NCBI RefSeq assembly: GCF_040580765.1
Contig: NZ_CP158687.1
Location: forward strand, 620,001 to 684,000
DNA: 64,000 nt
Reading direction: 5' to 3'
Source of the DNA: Lentibacter algarum
Lineage (GTDB): Bacteria > Pseudomonadota > Alphaproteobacteria > Rhodobacterales > Rhodobacteraceae
The notes under the pieces are model-generated. The model was not told the DNA's origin. It saw only the letters and a list, made by a program, of their open reading frames with translations, and did not search any database. The position numbers and the translations under genes are program-made. This document shows positions 16,784 to 24,599 of the stretch, in pieces (position 1 is the stretch's first letter; each line of letters opens with the position of its first letter).

Positions 16784-17883
16784 CAGAGCGCCTCCTTCTT
16801 TTTACGCATGGAGAGGAACACCCGCTCCAGCGGTGCGCGCACCATGTGATCCAGCGCGCCAGTAAAGAGTATGACGAGCGCTTGAATGACAGTGATCAGC
16901 TCACGCGGAATATTGGTCCAGAGCGCCAGCTCGGCCCCGCCCTGATAGAGAAAGCCGAAGAGCAGCGCCGCCAGCAAAACCCCTGCTGGGTGATTGCGCC
17001 CCATCAGCGCGACGGCGATGCCGATAAAGCCAGCTCCTTCGGTCGAGTTGAGGATCAGCCGCTCAGCCTCGCCCTGTGTTGTGTTCACAGCCATAAGTCC
17101 CGCCAGCGCGCCTGAAATCAACATGGCAATCACAGTGATGCGCACCGCCGATGTGCCAGCATAATTGGCGGCTGTTTCAGAGAATCCGAAGTGGCGGATT
17201 TCATAGCCAAGGCGCGTGCGCCAGATTAGGAAATAGACAAATACACAGGCCGCGAGGGCCACGAAGAAGCTCACATTGACAGGCGCGCTCTTGAACATCG
17301 GTGCCGCCGCCGTGGAAAACATGTCTTCAAACGTGGGCAGATTTGTCGCTGCTGAGAACTTGGCCGAAGCAGGCTCCATCGCGCGGGGAGGGCGCAGAAC
17401 ATTAACCAGCATATAGCCGAGCACAGAAAAGGCGATGTAGTTGAACATGATCGTGGTGATCACGATATGTGAGCCGCGCTTGGCCTGCAAATATGCAGGG
17501 ATCAGCGCCCATGCGGCGCCAAAAAGTCCTGCAAAAAGACTGGAGCCAAGCAACGCAAGGCTCCAGTGCGGCCACGGAATATAAAGGCAGCAGAGCGCGA
17601 CACCCAGCCCTGCAAGCATAGCTTGTCCTTCACCGCCGATGTTAAAGAGCCGCGCATGAAACGCGACAGAGACAGCCAGCCCTGTAAAGATAAAATTGGT
17701 GGCGTAATAAAGCGTATAGCCCCAGCCAGAGGAGCGCATAAGCGCCCCCTCAACCATCAGCTTGAGCGCCGCCACAGGGTCTTCCCCGATTGCAAGGATC
17801 ACAAGCGCCGAGAGGATGGCCGCGAGCAAAAGCGAGATCAGCGGAACTAGCGTAGCGTCCGCCCATTTTGGCATCTTTTCCAT
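16783..17883 (-). CDS. ABC transporter permease of a BMP-type (nucleoside-like) importer
   Basis: 366 residues. About ten membrane helices; the sequence FNIGGEGQAMLAGLG is the EAA-like coupling region of this permease family, and GAGFIGIAVALMGRNHPAG is the conserved C-terminal half motif. A longer N-terminus than its partner permease is usual. The ATG overlaps the stop of the ATPase gene by one base (TGATG). Operon order on the minus strand is binding protein, ATPase, this permease, second permease. Confidence 0.93.
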   Translation of the reverse strand: MEKMPKWADATLVPLISLLLAAILSALVILAIGEDPVAALKLMVEGALMRSSGWGYTLYYATNFIFTGLAVSVAFHARLFNIGGEGQAMLAGLGVALCCLYIPWPHWSLALLGSSLFAGLFGAAWALIPAYLQAKRGSHIVITTIMFNYIAFSVLGYMLVNVLRPPRAMEPASAKFSAATNLPTFEDMFSTAAAPMFKSAPVNVSFFVALAACVFVYFLIWRTRLGYEIRHFGFSETAANYAGTSAVRITVIAMLISGALAGLMAVNTTQGEAERLILNSTEGAGFIGIAVALMGRNHPAGVLLAALLFGFLYQGGAELALWTNIPRELITVIQALVILFTGALDHMVRAPLERVFLSMRKKKEAL

Positions 17884-19427
17884 CAGGCAGCTGCTCCGTT
17901 TTTGTCGCTTGTGTTCATACCTGCCATCAGCATGCCCAGCTCTTTTTCGTCTGTCTCGCTTGGCAAGCGCTCGCCCATAATCTGCCCATCAAACATGACG
18001 GCGATCCGGTCTGAAAGGGAGAGGATTTCTTCAAGCTCCACACTCACCAGCAAAATCGCCTTGCCAGCGTCGCGCAGCGCAATGATCTGTTGGTGAATAA
18101 ATTCGATTGCGCCAATATCAACTCCGCGTGTCGGCTGCCCGATGAGAAGCAGATCGGGGTTGCGCTCCATTTCGCGCGCCAGAACCAGCTTTTGCTGGTT
18201 GCCACCCGAGAAGTTCTTAGCCGTCAGTTTCGGGTTTGGCGGACGCACATCAAAGCGTTCGATCTTGCCCTTGGCGTCCTCAATGATCGTGGCGTTGTCC
18301 ATGAAGGGCCCGCGCTGGTAGGCTGGGTCACGATGATAGCCGAATATGGCGTTCTCCCATGCGGTGAACTCCATGATCAGCCCCTCGCGCTGGCGGTCTT
18401 CAGGCACATGGGCAATCCCGCGCGCACGGCGTGACTGCCCGTCTGAGAAGCGCCCCGTGAGGTCGATCTCTTCCCCGTTGACGCGCACATGCCCCGTGCC
18501 GTTCTGCATTCCGCCGAGCACTTGTAAAAGCTCGCTCTGCCCGTTGCCTGAGACGCCCGCAATCCCGAGGATTTCGCCCGCGCGTACATTGAGCGAGATG
18601 CCCTTGAGCCGCTCAACACCCTTGCTGTCGGTGACGCGCAGGTCTTGGACGTCCAGCACAGTATCTTTGGGTGCGGCTGGCTTTTTATCGACGCGCAGCA
18701 AGACTTTGCGCCCCACCATGAGTTCGGCCAATTGCTCTGGGCTGGTCTCTGAGGTTTTCACCGTTGCCGTCATCTGGCCGCGCCGCATGACGCTGACTGT
18801 ATCAGTGATCTCCATGATCTCGCGCAGCTTGTGGGTGATCAGAATGATGGTTTTGCCCTCTTCGCGCAGGCGGTTGAGAATGCGAAAGAGCTGGTCGGCT
18901 TCCGCTGGGGTCAGCACGCCTGTCGGCTCGTCAAGAATGAGAATATCGGCCTTTCGGTAGAGCGCCTTGAGGATTTCGACGCGCTGCTGGCGGCCCACGC
19001 CGATGTCCTGAATGAGTGCATCGGGGTCCACGTGCAGTTCGTATTCCTGCTCAAGCTCTTTCAAGGTCTTGCGCGCCTTGGCGAGCGAGGGCCGCAATAG
19101 CCCGCCGTCTTCCGCGCCGAGGATTACATTTTCCAAGACCGTGAAGTTTTCCACCAGCTTGAAGTGTTGAAACACCATACCGATCCCTGCTGCAATTGCC
19201 GCTTGGCTGTCAGGAATCTGGGTTTTCTTGCCATGAATGAAAATTTCGCCAGCGTCGGCTTTGTAAAAGCCAAAGAGGATCGACATGAGCGTGGATTTCC
19301 CCGCGCCGTTCTCGCCGATGATCCCGTGGATCGTGCCAGGCATAACGCGGATTGAAATATCCTTGTTGGCCTCAACAGGGCCAAAGGATTTGGAAATGCC
19401 TTTAAGCTCAATCGCAGGTTCTGTCAT
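17883..19427 (-). CDS. ABC transporter ATPase with two nucleotide-binding domains
   Basis: 514 residues from the ATG at 19427 (GGGGGA upstream); a TTG four codons earlier is less likely. Two fused ABC domains as in RbsA/YufO-type ATPases: Walker A GENGAGKST (38-46), a degenerate signature IGVGRQQRVE and Walker B LILDEPTGVLTP in the first; Walker A-like GVSGNGQSEL and the full signature NFSGGNQQKLVLARE in the second. As in other members, the second Walker A (GNGQSE) lacks the usual Lys, so only the first site is fully canonical. It energises import of a nucleoside-like substrate. It lies 82 bp after the binding-protein gene, separated by a hairpin. Confidence 0.95.
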   Translation of the reverse strand: MTEPAIELKGISKSFGPVEANKDISIRVMPGTIHGIIGENGAGKSTLMSILFGFYKADAGEIFIHGKKTQIPDSQAAIAAGIGMVFQHFKLVENFTVLENVILGAEDGGLLRPSLAKARKTLKELEQEYELHVDPDALIQDIGVGRQQRVEILKALYRKADILILDEPTGVLTPAEADQLFRILNRLREEGKTIILITHKLREIMEITDTVSVMRRGQMTATVKTSETSPEQLAELMVGRKVLLRVDKKPAAPKDTVLDVQDLRVTDSKGVERLKGISLNVRAGEILGIAGVSGNGQSELLQVLGGMQNGTGHVRVNGEEIDLTGRFSDGQSRRARGIAHVPEDRQREGLIMEFTAWENAIFGYHRDPAYQRGPFMDNATIIEDAKGKIERFDVRPPNPKLTAKNFSGGNQQKLVLAREMERNPDLLLIGQPTRGVDIGAIEFIHQQIIALRDAGKAILLVSVELEEILSLSDRIAVMFDGQIMGERLPSETDEKELGMLMAGMNTSDKNGAAA

Positions 19428-19460
19428 CTTATCCCCCAAGCCCCCGCCGCGGGAGCGAAA

Positions 19461-19486
19461 AGGCCGCGCAAGTCTTTGCGCGGCCT
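19461..19486 (-). terminator. Attenuating terminator between binding-protein and ATPase genes
   Basis: Perfect 11-bp stem (AGGCCGCGCAA at 19461-19471 with TTGCGCGGCCT at 19476-19486), 4-nt loop, followed on the minus strand by TTTTC. Its place inside the operon would leave most transcripts ending after the binding-protein gene, giving binding protein in excess over the membrane parts, a common arrangement for ABC importers. Confidence 0.85.
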
Positions 19487-19508
19487 CTGGTCTTATACTC
19501 TGCCCAAA

Positions 19509-20513
19509 TCAGAACTGGATCGCTGGGCAGCTGTCGTTTTCATAGTAGCTCACAACATTCAGATCGCCCGCAATGATCTGCGCGCGCGCTTCTTCAACAG
19601 CGGCTGTCATCTCTGCTGTCACAAGGGCTGCGTTATGCTCGTCCATCGCAACGCCAACACCGTCTTCGGCAAGGCCAAGCACGGTCATACCGCCTGTTTC
19701 AAGGCCTTCGCCCGCTGTCATCGCGTTATATACGGCGACATCGACGCGCTTGAGCATTGAGGTCAAGACCTTGCCTGAGTGCAGGTGGTTCTGGTTGCTG
19801 TCGACACCAATCGAGAGGATGCCCTCGTCGGCCGCTGTTTGCAAAACACCAACACCTGTGCCGCCCGCCGCTGCGTAGATCACATCTGCGCCTTGGCTGA
19901 TCTGTGCCTTGGCCAGCTCAGAGCCTTTTACGGGGTCGTTCCATGCTGTTGGCGTTGTCCCGGTCATGTTCGCAACGATGTTGATGTCTGCGTTCACAGA
20001 CTTTGCACCTTGGGCAAAGCCGCAGCCAAAGTGGCGAATGAGCGGAACATCCATGCCGCCGATAAAGCCGACAGTTCCCGTTTTTGTGGCCATCGCCGCC
20101 ATCATACCCACAAGGTAGGAGCCTTGGTGCTCTTGAAAGGCAATCAGCTGCACGTTTGCAGGAATTTCTGGCAACCAGCCGTCAATATTGACAAATTTCG
20201 TGTCTGGATAGTCCTTGGCGACCTCTTCGATTGAGGAGGCAATGGCAAAGCCTGTGGTCACAACAGGGTTCGCGCCCGCTTCGGCAAAACGGCGCAGAGC
20301 TTGCTCGCGCTGGGCTTCTGACTGAAGCTCAATCTCGCGATATGTGCCGCCGGTTTCTTTGGCCCAACGCTCAGCGCCGTTAAAGGCGGCCTCGTTGAAA
20401 GATTTGTCAAACTTGCCACCAAGATCATAGATCAGGGCAGGCTCGGCCAAAACGGCACCCGCGCTCAGCGCAAGCGCAGCAGACGCGCCGAGAAGTTTTT
20501 GAATAAGGGTCAT
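19509..20513 (-). CDS. BMP family (BmpA/PnrA-like) ABC transporter binding protein
   Basis: 334 residues from the ATG at 20513, which has GGGAGA six bases upstream; the frame stays open upstream to 20654 but that part is not protein-like. Signal peptide 1-22 (ALALSAGAVLA, cleaved before EPALIYD). The mature part matches the BMP family: YDLGGKFDKSFNEAAFNGAE, GFAIASSIEEVAKDYPDTKF, GFIGGMDVPLIRHFGCGFAQG, VDSNQNHLHSGKVLTSMLKR. Members bind purine or other nucleosides, which fits the neighbouring BMP-type permeases and the deoD phosphorylase elsewhere in the window. First gene of the importer operon, with a candidate promoter and dyad upstream. Confidence 0.94.
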   Translation of the reverse strand: MTLIQKLLGASAALALSAGAVLAEPALIYDLGGKFDKSFNEAAFNGAERWAKETGGTYREIELQSEAQREQALRRFAEAGANPVVTTGFAIASSIEEVAKDYPDTKFVNIDGWLPEIPANVQLIAFQEHQGSYLVGMMAAMATKTGTVGFIGGMDVPLIRHFGCGFAQGAKSVNADINIVANMTGTTPTAWNDPVKGSELAKAQISQGADVIYAAAGGTGVGVLQTAADEGILSIGVDSNQNHLHSGKVLTSMLKRVDVAVYNAMTAGEGLETGGMTVLGLAEDGVGVAMDEHNAALVTAEMTAAVEEARAQIIAGDLNVVSYYENDSCPAIQF

Positions 20514-20562
20514 AAGGTTCTCCCAGTGTTTTATCGCAGTGGCCTGTGCCGCCGCGTGAATT

Positions 20563-20615
20563 GAGCAGATCAGGTGATCAGGCTCAATAAGGGCGGTTTC
20601 AGGACACAGGGTCAA
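20563..20615 (-). promoter_or_regulatory. Candidate promoter with dyad ahead of the BMP importer operon
   Basis: On the minus strand TTGACC (20615-20610), 17 bp, then CCTTAT (20592-20587) as a weak -10. An imperfect inverted repeat, GAGCAGATC / GATCAGGCTC (20563-20585), lies over the expected start point, where a repressor would bind. Pattern only; the -10 is poor. Confidence 0.35.
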
Positions 20616-20650
20616 CCGATTCTTGCGAGTTGACCTGTGGTCAGCAGCTT

Positions 20651-21067
20651 TCAAACAGGCAGTTTGAGCGAGAGTACCAGCGCATCAACTGCCGCTTGGC
20701 CTGCGCGTGCATAATAGCCCTTGCGCCGTCCGACTTCGGCAAAGCCTGCGCGGGTATAAAGCGCGCGTGCTGGTGCGTTGTCTTCTGCCACTTCCAGAAA
20801 AAGATGCGCAACATTTTGCGCTGCCAAGCGAGCCACAAGCGCCTCCAAAAGCGCGCGCCCTGTGCCGCGTCCCTGAGCGTTGGGACAAACCGCAATGGTC
20901 AATAGCTCGGCTTCATCCAGCGTCATCCGCGCCAGCGCAAAGCCTTTGTCCGTCTGGCTTTCCAGCAAAGACCCTGGCTCTGAGATGAGCGCTTTTAGCT
21001 CCTCCGCTGTCCATGGCCGCGCAGGAAAACACGCAGCGTGAATATCGGCCAGCGCTTCAGGCGTCAT
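20651..21067 (-). CDS. rimI: Ribosomal protein S18 alanine N-acetyltransferase (RimI-like GNAT)
   Basis: 138 residues from the ATG at 21067. GNAT fold with the acetyl-CoA-binding loop VCPNAQGRGTGRALLEALV (motif A: QGRGTG) and the following FLEVAEDNAPARALYTRAGF, the RimI signature for N-terminal acetylation. The frame extends upstream to 21172 only as a shadow of tsaB. It overlaps the end of tsaB by 11 bp on the same strand; rimI next to tsaB is a widely conserved pairing. The target S18 is assigned from family and neighbour, since GNATs are hard to separate by sequence alone. Confidence 0.88.
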   Translation of the reverse strand: MTPEALADIHAACFPARPWTAEELKALISEPGSLLESQTDKGFALARMTLDEAELLTIAVCPNAQGRGTGRALLEALVARLAAQNVAHLFLEVAEDNAPARALYTRAGFAEVGRRKGYYARAGQAAVDALVLSLKLPV

Positions 21068-21635
21068 CCAAGATCCGTGGAGGCTGATCTGCCGCTGGGG
21101 CCGCGTCGGCTGCGCGGATATAGAGCGGAGCAGGGGGCGTCGTCGCGTCTGTCGCCGCCGCAATCCGCGCAATCCGTTCGACGAGGTCGTCTGGCGCGGG
21201 CAGGCCTAGTGCGTCTCCTGCCCCAGTGGAGTCAATCAATTTGGCCTCATCGCCGTTGCTGGAAAAATAGACCTGATCTCTTGGGGCAGGCAGGGCCACA
21301 GCTGCGCCCGTATCAGCCCCAAGGCGCGCGGCCGCAAAATTGCTCACGCCGACAGCAGAAATATCAAGTGACATCGCCAGCCCGCGCGCCGCCGAGACAG
21401 CAATGCGAATGCCCGTGAAATTCCCGGGGCCAACGCCAACGCCGATTTTGTTCAAGTCTTGCCATGTATGGCCGTGCTCCGCGAGAAGCTCTTCCAGAAA
21501 TACAAATAAACGCTCCGACTGACCGCGCTTCATCGGCTCATAGGCCGTACCAAGCACCTGCTCGCCCAAGAGCAAAGCGGCCGCGCAATGCGCGGCCGAT
21601 GTGTCAAACGCCAAAGTGAGTGTCTCAGACGGCAA
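21057..21635 (-). CDS. tsaB: tRNA t6A synthesis protein TsaB
   Basis: 192 residues. ASKHA-fold partner of TsaD/TsaE in making N6-threonylcarbamoyladenosine at position 37 of ANN-decoding tRNAs. Visible: LAFDTSAAHCAAALL near the N-terminus and the family signature GVGVGPGNFTGIRIAVSAAR (about 65-84). The C-terminal half is shorter than in E. coli, as in other alphaproteobacteria. It overlaps nfu by 11 bp upstream and rimI by 11 bp downstream, so the three genes form one tightly packed operon. Confidence 0.94.
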   Translation of the reverse strand: MPSETLTLAFDTSAAHCAAALLLGEQVLGTAYEPMKRGQSERLFVFLEELLAEHGHTWQDLNKIGVGVGPGNFTGIRIAVSAARGLAMSLDISAVGVSNFAAARLGADTGAAVALPAPRDQVYFSSNGDEAKLIDSTGAGDALGLPAPDDLVERIARIAAATDATTPPAPLYIRAADAAPAADQPPRILDDA

Positions 21636-22191
21636 CTGGACGCACCTCTGTCACCTCGGGGATATAGTGGCGCAGCAAGTTCTCGATACCCATCTTGAGT
21701 GTGATGGTTGAAGACGGGCAGCCTGCGCAAGCGCCTTGCATGTGCAGATACACCACGCCCTTTTCGAAGCCATAAAATGTAATGTCGCCGCCATCTTGAG
21801 CGACGGCAGGGCGCACGCGTGTGTCCAGAAGCTCTTTGATCTGGCCGACAATTTCACTGTCTTCACCTGTGTGCTCGGCATGGCCGCCAGCCGCTGGCGC
21901 GCCGCTGTCTGAAAGCGCTGGCTCACCTGACTGGAAGTGCTCCATGATCGCGCCAAGAACCGAAGGCTTGATATGGTCCCAAGCCACCGCATCATCCTTT
22001 GTCACGGTCACAAAATCTGTACCGAGAAACACGCCTGTGACCCCGTCAACGCCATAGACGCGGCTGGCAAGCGGCGAGCTGCCTGCGCTTTCCGCGCTCG
22101 GGAAGTCTGCTGTTCCGGTCGCCAAAACGGTCTGGCCGGGCAAGAACTTGAGCGTGGCGGGGTTTGGTGTGGATTCAGTCTGGATAAACAT
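21625..22191 (-). CDS. NifU-like Fe-S scaffold/carrier protein (Nfu)
   Basis: 188 residues: an Nfu_N domain (1-85, starting MFIQTESTPNPATLKFLPG) and a NifU C-terminal domain (about 115-185) with the cluster-binding CAGC (Cys155, Cys158). It carries a [4Fe-4S] cluster to target apoproteins in the cytoplasm. The linker (87-112) is acidic and disordered. It is first in the nfu-tsaB-rimI operon; upstream is a 350-bp non-coding stretch with repeated GTGCAC sites and a TTAACC/GGTTAA dyad, the probable control region. Confidence 0.95.
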   Translation of the reverse strand: MFIQTESTPNPATLKFLPGQTVLATGTADFPSAESAGSSPLASRVYGVDGVTGVFLGTDFVTVTKDDAVAWDHIKPSVLGAIMEHFQSGEPALSDSGAPAAGGHAEHTGEDSEIVGQIKELLDTRVRPAVAQDGGDITFYGFEKGVVYLHMQGACAGCPSSTITLKMGIENLLRHYIPEVTEVRPVAV

Positions 22192-22358
22192 GGCGCAGGT
22201 TCCTTATCTCTTTGCTCAGATATGAGCCTCACAGCCGCCAAAGTCAAGTTTTGGAATGATTCTAAAGTGTGCTGTGATCGCGTGAAGCCTTAAGAAATGC
22301 TCTCGCTTGCGGGCGGTCCGTTTGGTTAATTTCTGGTAAGCTTTGGCCTGTTTGGGCG

Positions 22359-22386
22359 GTGCACGCTTTGTGCACGGGTTGTGCAC
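22359..22386. promoter_or_regulatory. Three GTGCAC palindromes at exact 11-bp spacing upstream of nfu
   Basis: GTGCAC at 22359, 22370 and 22381, each inside an 11-base unit (GTGCACGCTTT, GTGCACGGGTT, GTGCACGCATT). The phase of one helical turn puts the three sites on one face of the DNA, as for cooperative protein binding. They lie about 170-195 bp before the nfu start. The rest of the 22192-22490 gap has no gene I can support. Confidence 0.5.
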
Positions 22387-22405
22387 GCATTTCACCCCCC
22401 TGTTT

Positions 22406-22428
22406 TTAACCCAAAATCAGAAGGTTAA
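22406..22428. promoter_or_regulatory. Inverted repeat TTAACC-N11-GGTTAA
   Basis: TTAACC (22406-22411) and GGTTAA (22423-22428) separated by 11 bp, 20 bp beyond the GTGCAC triplet and also upstream of nfu. TTAA-type half sites are typical of CtrA in Rhodobacterales, though the canonical site is a direct TTAA-N7-TTAA. Confidence 0.35.
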
Positions 22429-22492
22429 TGTCCGAAATCGCTTGGGTAGGGAGATGTTCATTTTCTAAGGGGGTAGGGGGTGTGCTCACATA

Positions 22493-22520
22493 AAAAAGGC
22501 CCGCAAAAGCAGGCCTTTTT
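22493..22520 (-). terminator. Terminator downstream of the ClpP-like gene
   Basis: Stem AAAAAGGCC (22493-22501) with GGCCTTTTT (22512-22520); 20 bp after the ClpP-like stop on the minus strand. The A and T arms make it able to end transcripts from either side. Confidence 0.88.
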
Positions 22521-22539
22521 AGGTGAAACTCTGACCGTC

Positions 22540-23127
22540 TTAGAGGTCTGATGCGTGGTGGATCACTTTGGAGAGGATGCCGTAATCCATCGCCTCTTTG
22601 GTGTCCATCCAGTGATCGCGTTCGATATCTTTCATAACCTTTTCAAGCTTTTGGCCTGTTTGCTCGGAGATGATCCGCGCCAGACGGGCGCGCATGATTT
22701 CGATTTGTTCAGCTTGAATCGCAATGTCTGTGACCTTGCCGCCAACGCCGCCAGACGGCTGGTGAATAAGGAAACGGGTGTTTGGCAGGCAAACACGGTC
22801 TTCCTTGTCGACCGCGAGGAAAATATGCGTCCCCGCTGAAGCCACCCAGCCTGTGCCCACGATCTTCACCCGCGGCTTGATAAAGCGGATCACATCATGG
22901 ATCGAATCGCCCGCTTCAACGTGTCCGCCTTGGCTGTTGAGAAAGAGCGTGATGTCGTCGTCGTTGTCTGCCGCGAGCGCCAGAAGTTGGCTTACGACAC
23001 GGCTCGCCATCTTCTGGTCAATCGCTTCACAGATTAAAATCTGGCGCGCGTCAAACAGCTTTTGGGCGATGCCACCGGCCTTTTTATCGTCGTCTTTTTT
23101 ATCGTCGTTTTTGTCTTGATCGCTCAT
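22540..23127 (-). CDS. ClpP-like serine protease paralogue
   Basis: 195 residues from the ATG at 23127 (AGGA eight bases upstream). ClpP fold with a complete triad: Ser97 (in GWVASAGTH), His122 (in LIHQPSGG) and Asp171 (ERDHWM). The oxyanion/handle segments LNSQGGHVEAGDSIHDVI and LARIISEQTG are recognisable. It differs from housekeeping ClpP in motif wording (NSQGG instead of NSPGG, WVASAG instead of QAASMG) and begins with a charged Asp/Lys tail (DQDKNDDKKDDDKK) instead of the usual propeptide. It is probably a second ClpP whose partner ATPase is unknown. The universal stress gene ends 23 bp upstream, so the two are probably cotranscribed. Confidence 0.9.
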   Translation of the reverse strand: MSDQDKNDDKKDDDKKAGGIAQKLFDARQILICEAIDQKMASRVVSQLLALAADNDDDITLFLNSQGGHVEAGDSIHDVIRFIKPRVKIVGTGWVASAGTHIFLAVDKEDRVCLPNTRFLIHQPSGGVGGKVTDIAIQAEQIEIMRARLARIISEQTGQKLEKVMKDIERDHWMDTKEAMDYGILSKVIHHASDL

Positions 23128-23149
23128 AATATGTCCTGTTTTCAGCGTA

Positions 23150-23608
23150 TTAGGTGATGGCTTCGAGGCGTTCTTTAGAGAGTTCGCCTGGCACAATCGT
23201 GATGGGGATTTCAAGTGTCCCCGCGTTACGGGTGAGCTGTGTCACAAGCGGGCCAGGGCCCTTTTTGTCTGAGCTTGCGCCCAGAACAAGCACGCCGATT
23301 TCATCGTCAGCCTGCACTTGCTTGAGTATTTCAGAGATCGGTTCGCCCTCGCGGATCACAAGTTCAGGGTCCACGCCCTGACGGTCGCGCATCCACTTTG
23401 CGAAGACTTCGAAATGCGCATGAATACGCTCCCTTGCCTCTTCGCGCATAATATCTCCAACGCCAATCCAGTGATTGAACTCCTCAGGGGGAATCACCGC
23501 GAGAATCTCCACGCCGCCCCCTGATTTGGCTGCCCGCATCGCTGCAAAGCGCATCGCATTCAGGCATTCGCGGCTGTCATCCAGCACCACAAGAAACTTA
23601 CGCATCAT
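23150..23608 (-). CDS. Universal stress protein (UspA family)
   Basis: 152 residues (a second Met follows directly). UspA fold: FLVVLDDSRECLNAMRFAA at the N-terminus with the nucleotide-contacting Asp, and LVLGASSDKKGPGPLVTQL as the C-terminal phosphate loop (G-x2-S then G-x-G). It is a variant of the ATP-binding GxxG-x9-GS/T motif, so nucleotide binding is likely but not certain. It sits 23 bp upstream of the ClpP-like gene on the same strand, suggesting a joint stress role. Confidence 0.9.
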   Translation of the reverse strand: MMRKFLVVLDDSRECLNAMRFAAMRAAKSGGGVEILAVIPPEEFNHWIGVGDIMREEARERIHAHFEVFAKWMRDRQGVDPELVIREGEPISEILKQVQADDEIGVLVLGASSDKKGPGPLVTQLTRNAGTLEIPITIVPGELSKERLEAIT

Positions 23609-23672
23609 CAGCCTCCCTCATCAGCCCACATCACTGCATAGAATGGCGCAACAGCGGCCTCTGTGCAATGGC

Positions 23673-24539
23673 TCATCCTGCGTTAGAGGCGGCCCAATCC
23701 CAGTAAAGCTCCCGCGCGCGATGCGTGACAGGGCCGACTTGGTAGCTGGTGTCATCAAAGGCCGTAACTGGCGTAATCTTTGACATATTGCCCGAAAGAA
23801 AGACCTCATCGGCCTCGTGGAAATCCTCAAAGCTAAGCACTGTTTCATGTACGTTCATGCCATCCGCCGAAAGGTTTGACATATGGCGCGCACGGGTGAT
23901 GCCTGCGAGGAAGGTGCCGTTGGCGATGGGAGTGAAGACCTCACCATCTTTGACCATAAATACATTTGCGGTCGCTGTTTCTGCAACATTGCCCATGGCA
24001 TCGGCGACGAGAGCATTGCCAAATCCCTTGCTGCGCGCCTCTGAGAGCATGCGGGCATTGTTGGGATAAAGGCAGCCAGCTTTTGCATTAACCACGGCGC
24101 TTTCCAGAACAGGGCGGCGAAACCGCGTGCGCGTCAACGTTGTGCTCGCGGTGTCCGCAGCGAAGGGAATTTCTTCTAGGCAGATGGCAAAGCCGGTTTC
24201 ATCACGGCTCGGTACAATCGCTGTCACATCGCCGCCAATGCCCCAATACATCGGACGTATATAAACTGCGGCACCAACAGAATATGACTTGAGACCTTCT
24301 TTCACGATCTCGACCATATCCTCGGGTGAGACAGTGGGCTTGAGCATAAGTGCTTCTGCTGAGCGGTTCACACGGGCGCAGTGAAGGTCAAGATCAGGCA
24401 TCAATCCGTTGACAAACCGTGCGCCATCAAAGACCCCTGATCCAAGCCAAGCCCCATGATCAGCTGCGTTGATCACTGGTGTGTTGCCGTCGTGCCAAGC
24501 GCCGTTGAAGTAGGTTTTGATATTTGTGCCTGTGGCCAT
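23673..24539 (-). CDS. Class IV (branched-chain type) aminotransferase
   Basis: 288 residues. PLP enzyme of fold type IV with the catalytic Lys153 in NAKAGCLYPNN, the cofactor-phosphate region GNVAETATANVF and the N-terminal GVFDGARFVNG. It should exchange amino groups between branched-chain amino acids and 2-oxoglutarate; fold IV enzymes for D-amino acids or aminodeoxychorismate lyase are related alternatives. The arginine pattern (YIRPMYWG) resembles IlvE more than DAAT. It is monocistronic-looking, 64 bp before the usp gene on the same strand. Confidence 0.85.
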   Translation of the reverse strand: MATGTNIKTYFNGAWHDGNTPVINAADHGAWLGSGVFDGARFVNGLMPDLDLHCARVNRSAEALMLKPTVSPEDMVEIVKEGLKSYSVGAAVYIRPMYWGIGGDVTAIVPSRDETGFAICLEEIPFAADTASTTLTRTRFRRPVLESAVVNAKAGCLYPNNARMLSEARSKGFGNALVADAMGNVAETATANVFMVKDGEVFTPIANGTFLAGITRARHMSNLSADGMNVHETVLSFEDFHEADEVFLSGNMSKITPVTAFDDTSYQVGPVTHRARELYWDWAASNAG

Positions 24540-24599
24540 GCCGCATCCTCCCGTTCGGCGAAAGGTTAGTTTGGCCTCACGGGAGGGTAAAGCGCGAAA

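Noticed and set aside
15368..16849. 493-codon open frame on the plus strand
   Set aside because: It is antisense to the TauE/SafE and ABC permease genes, has a basic, low-complexity composition and no motif; the opposite strand has clear membrane-protein families.
22359..22386. Iterons of a replication origin
   Set aside because: No rep or partition gene is nearby and only three units occur; a promoter-associated site is more likely.
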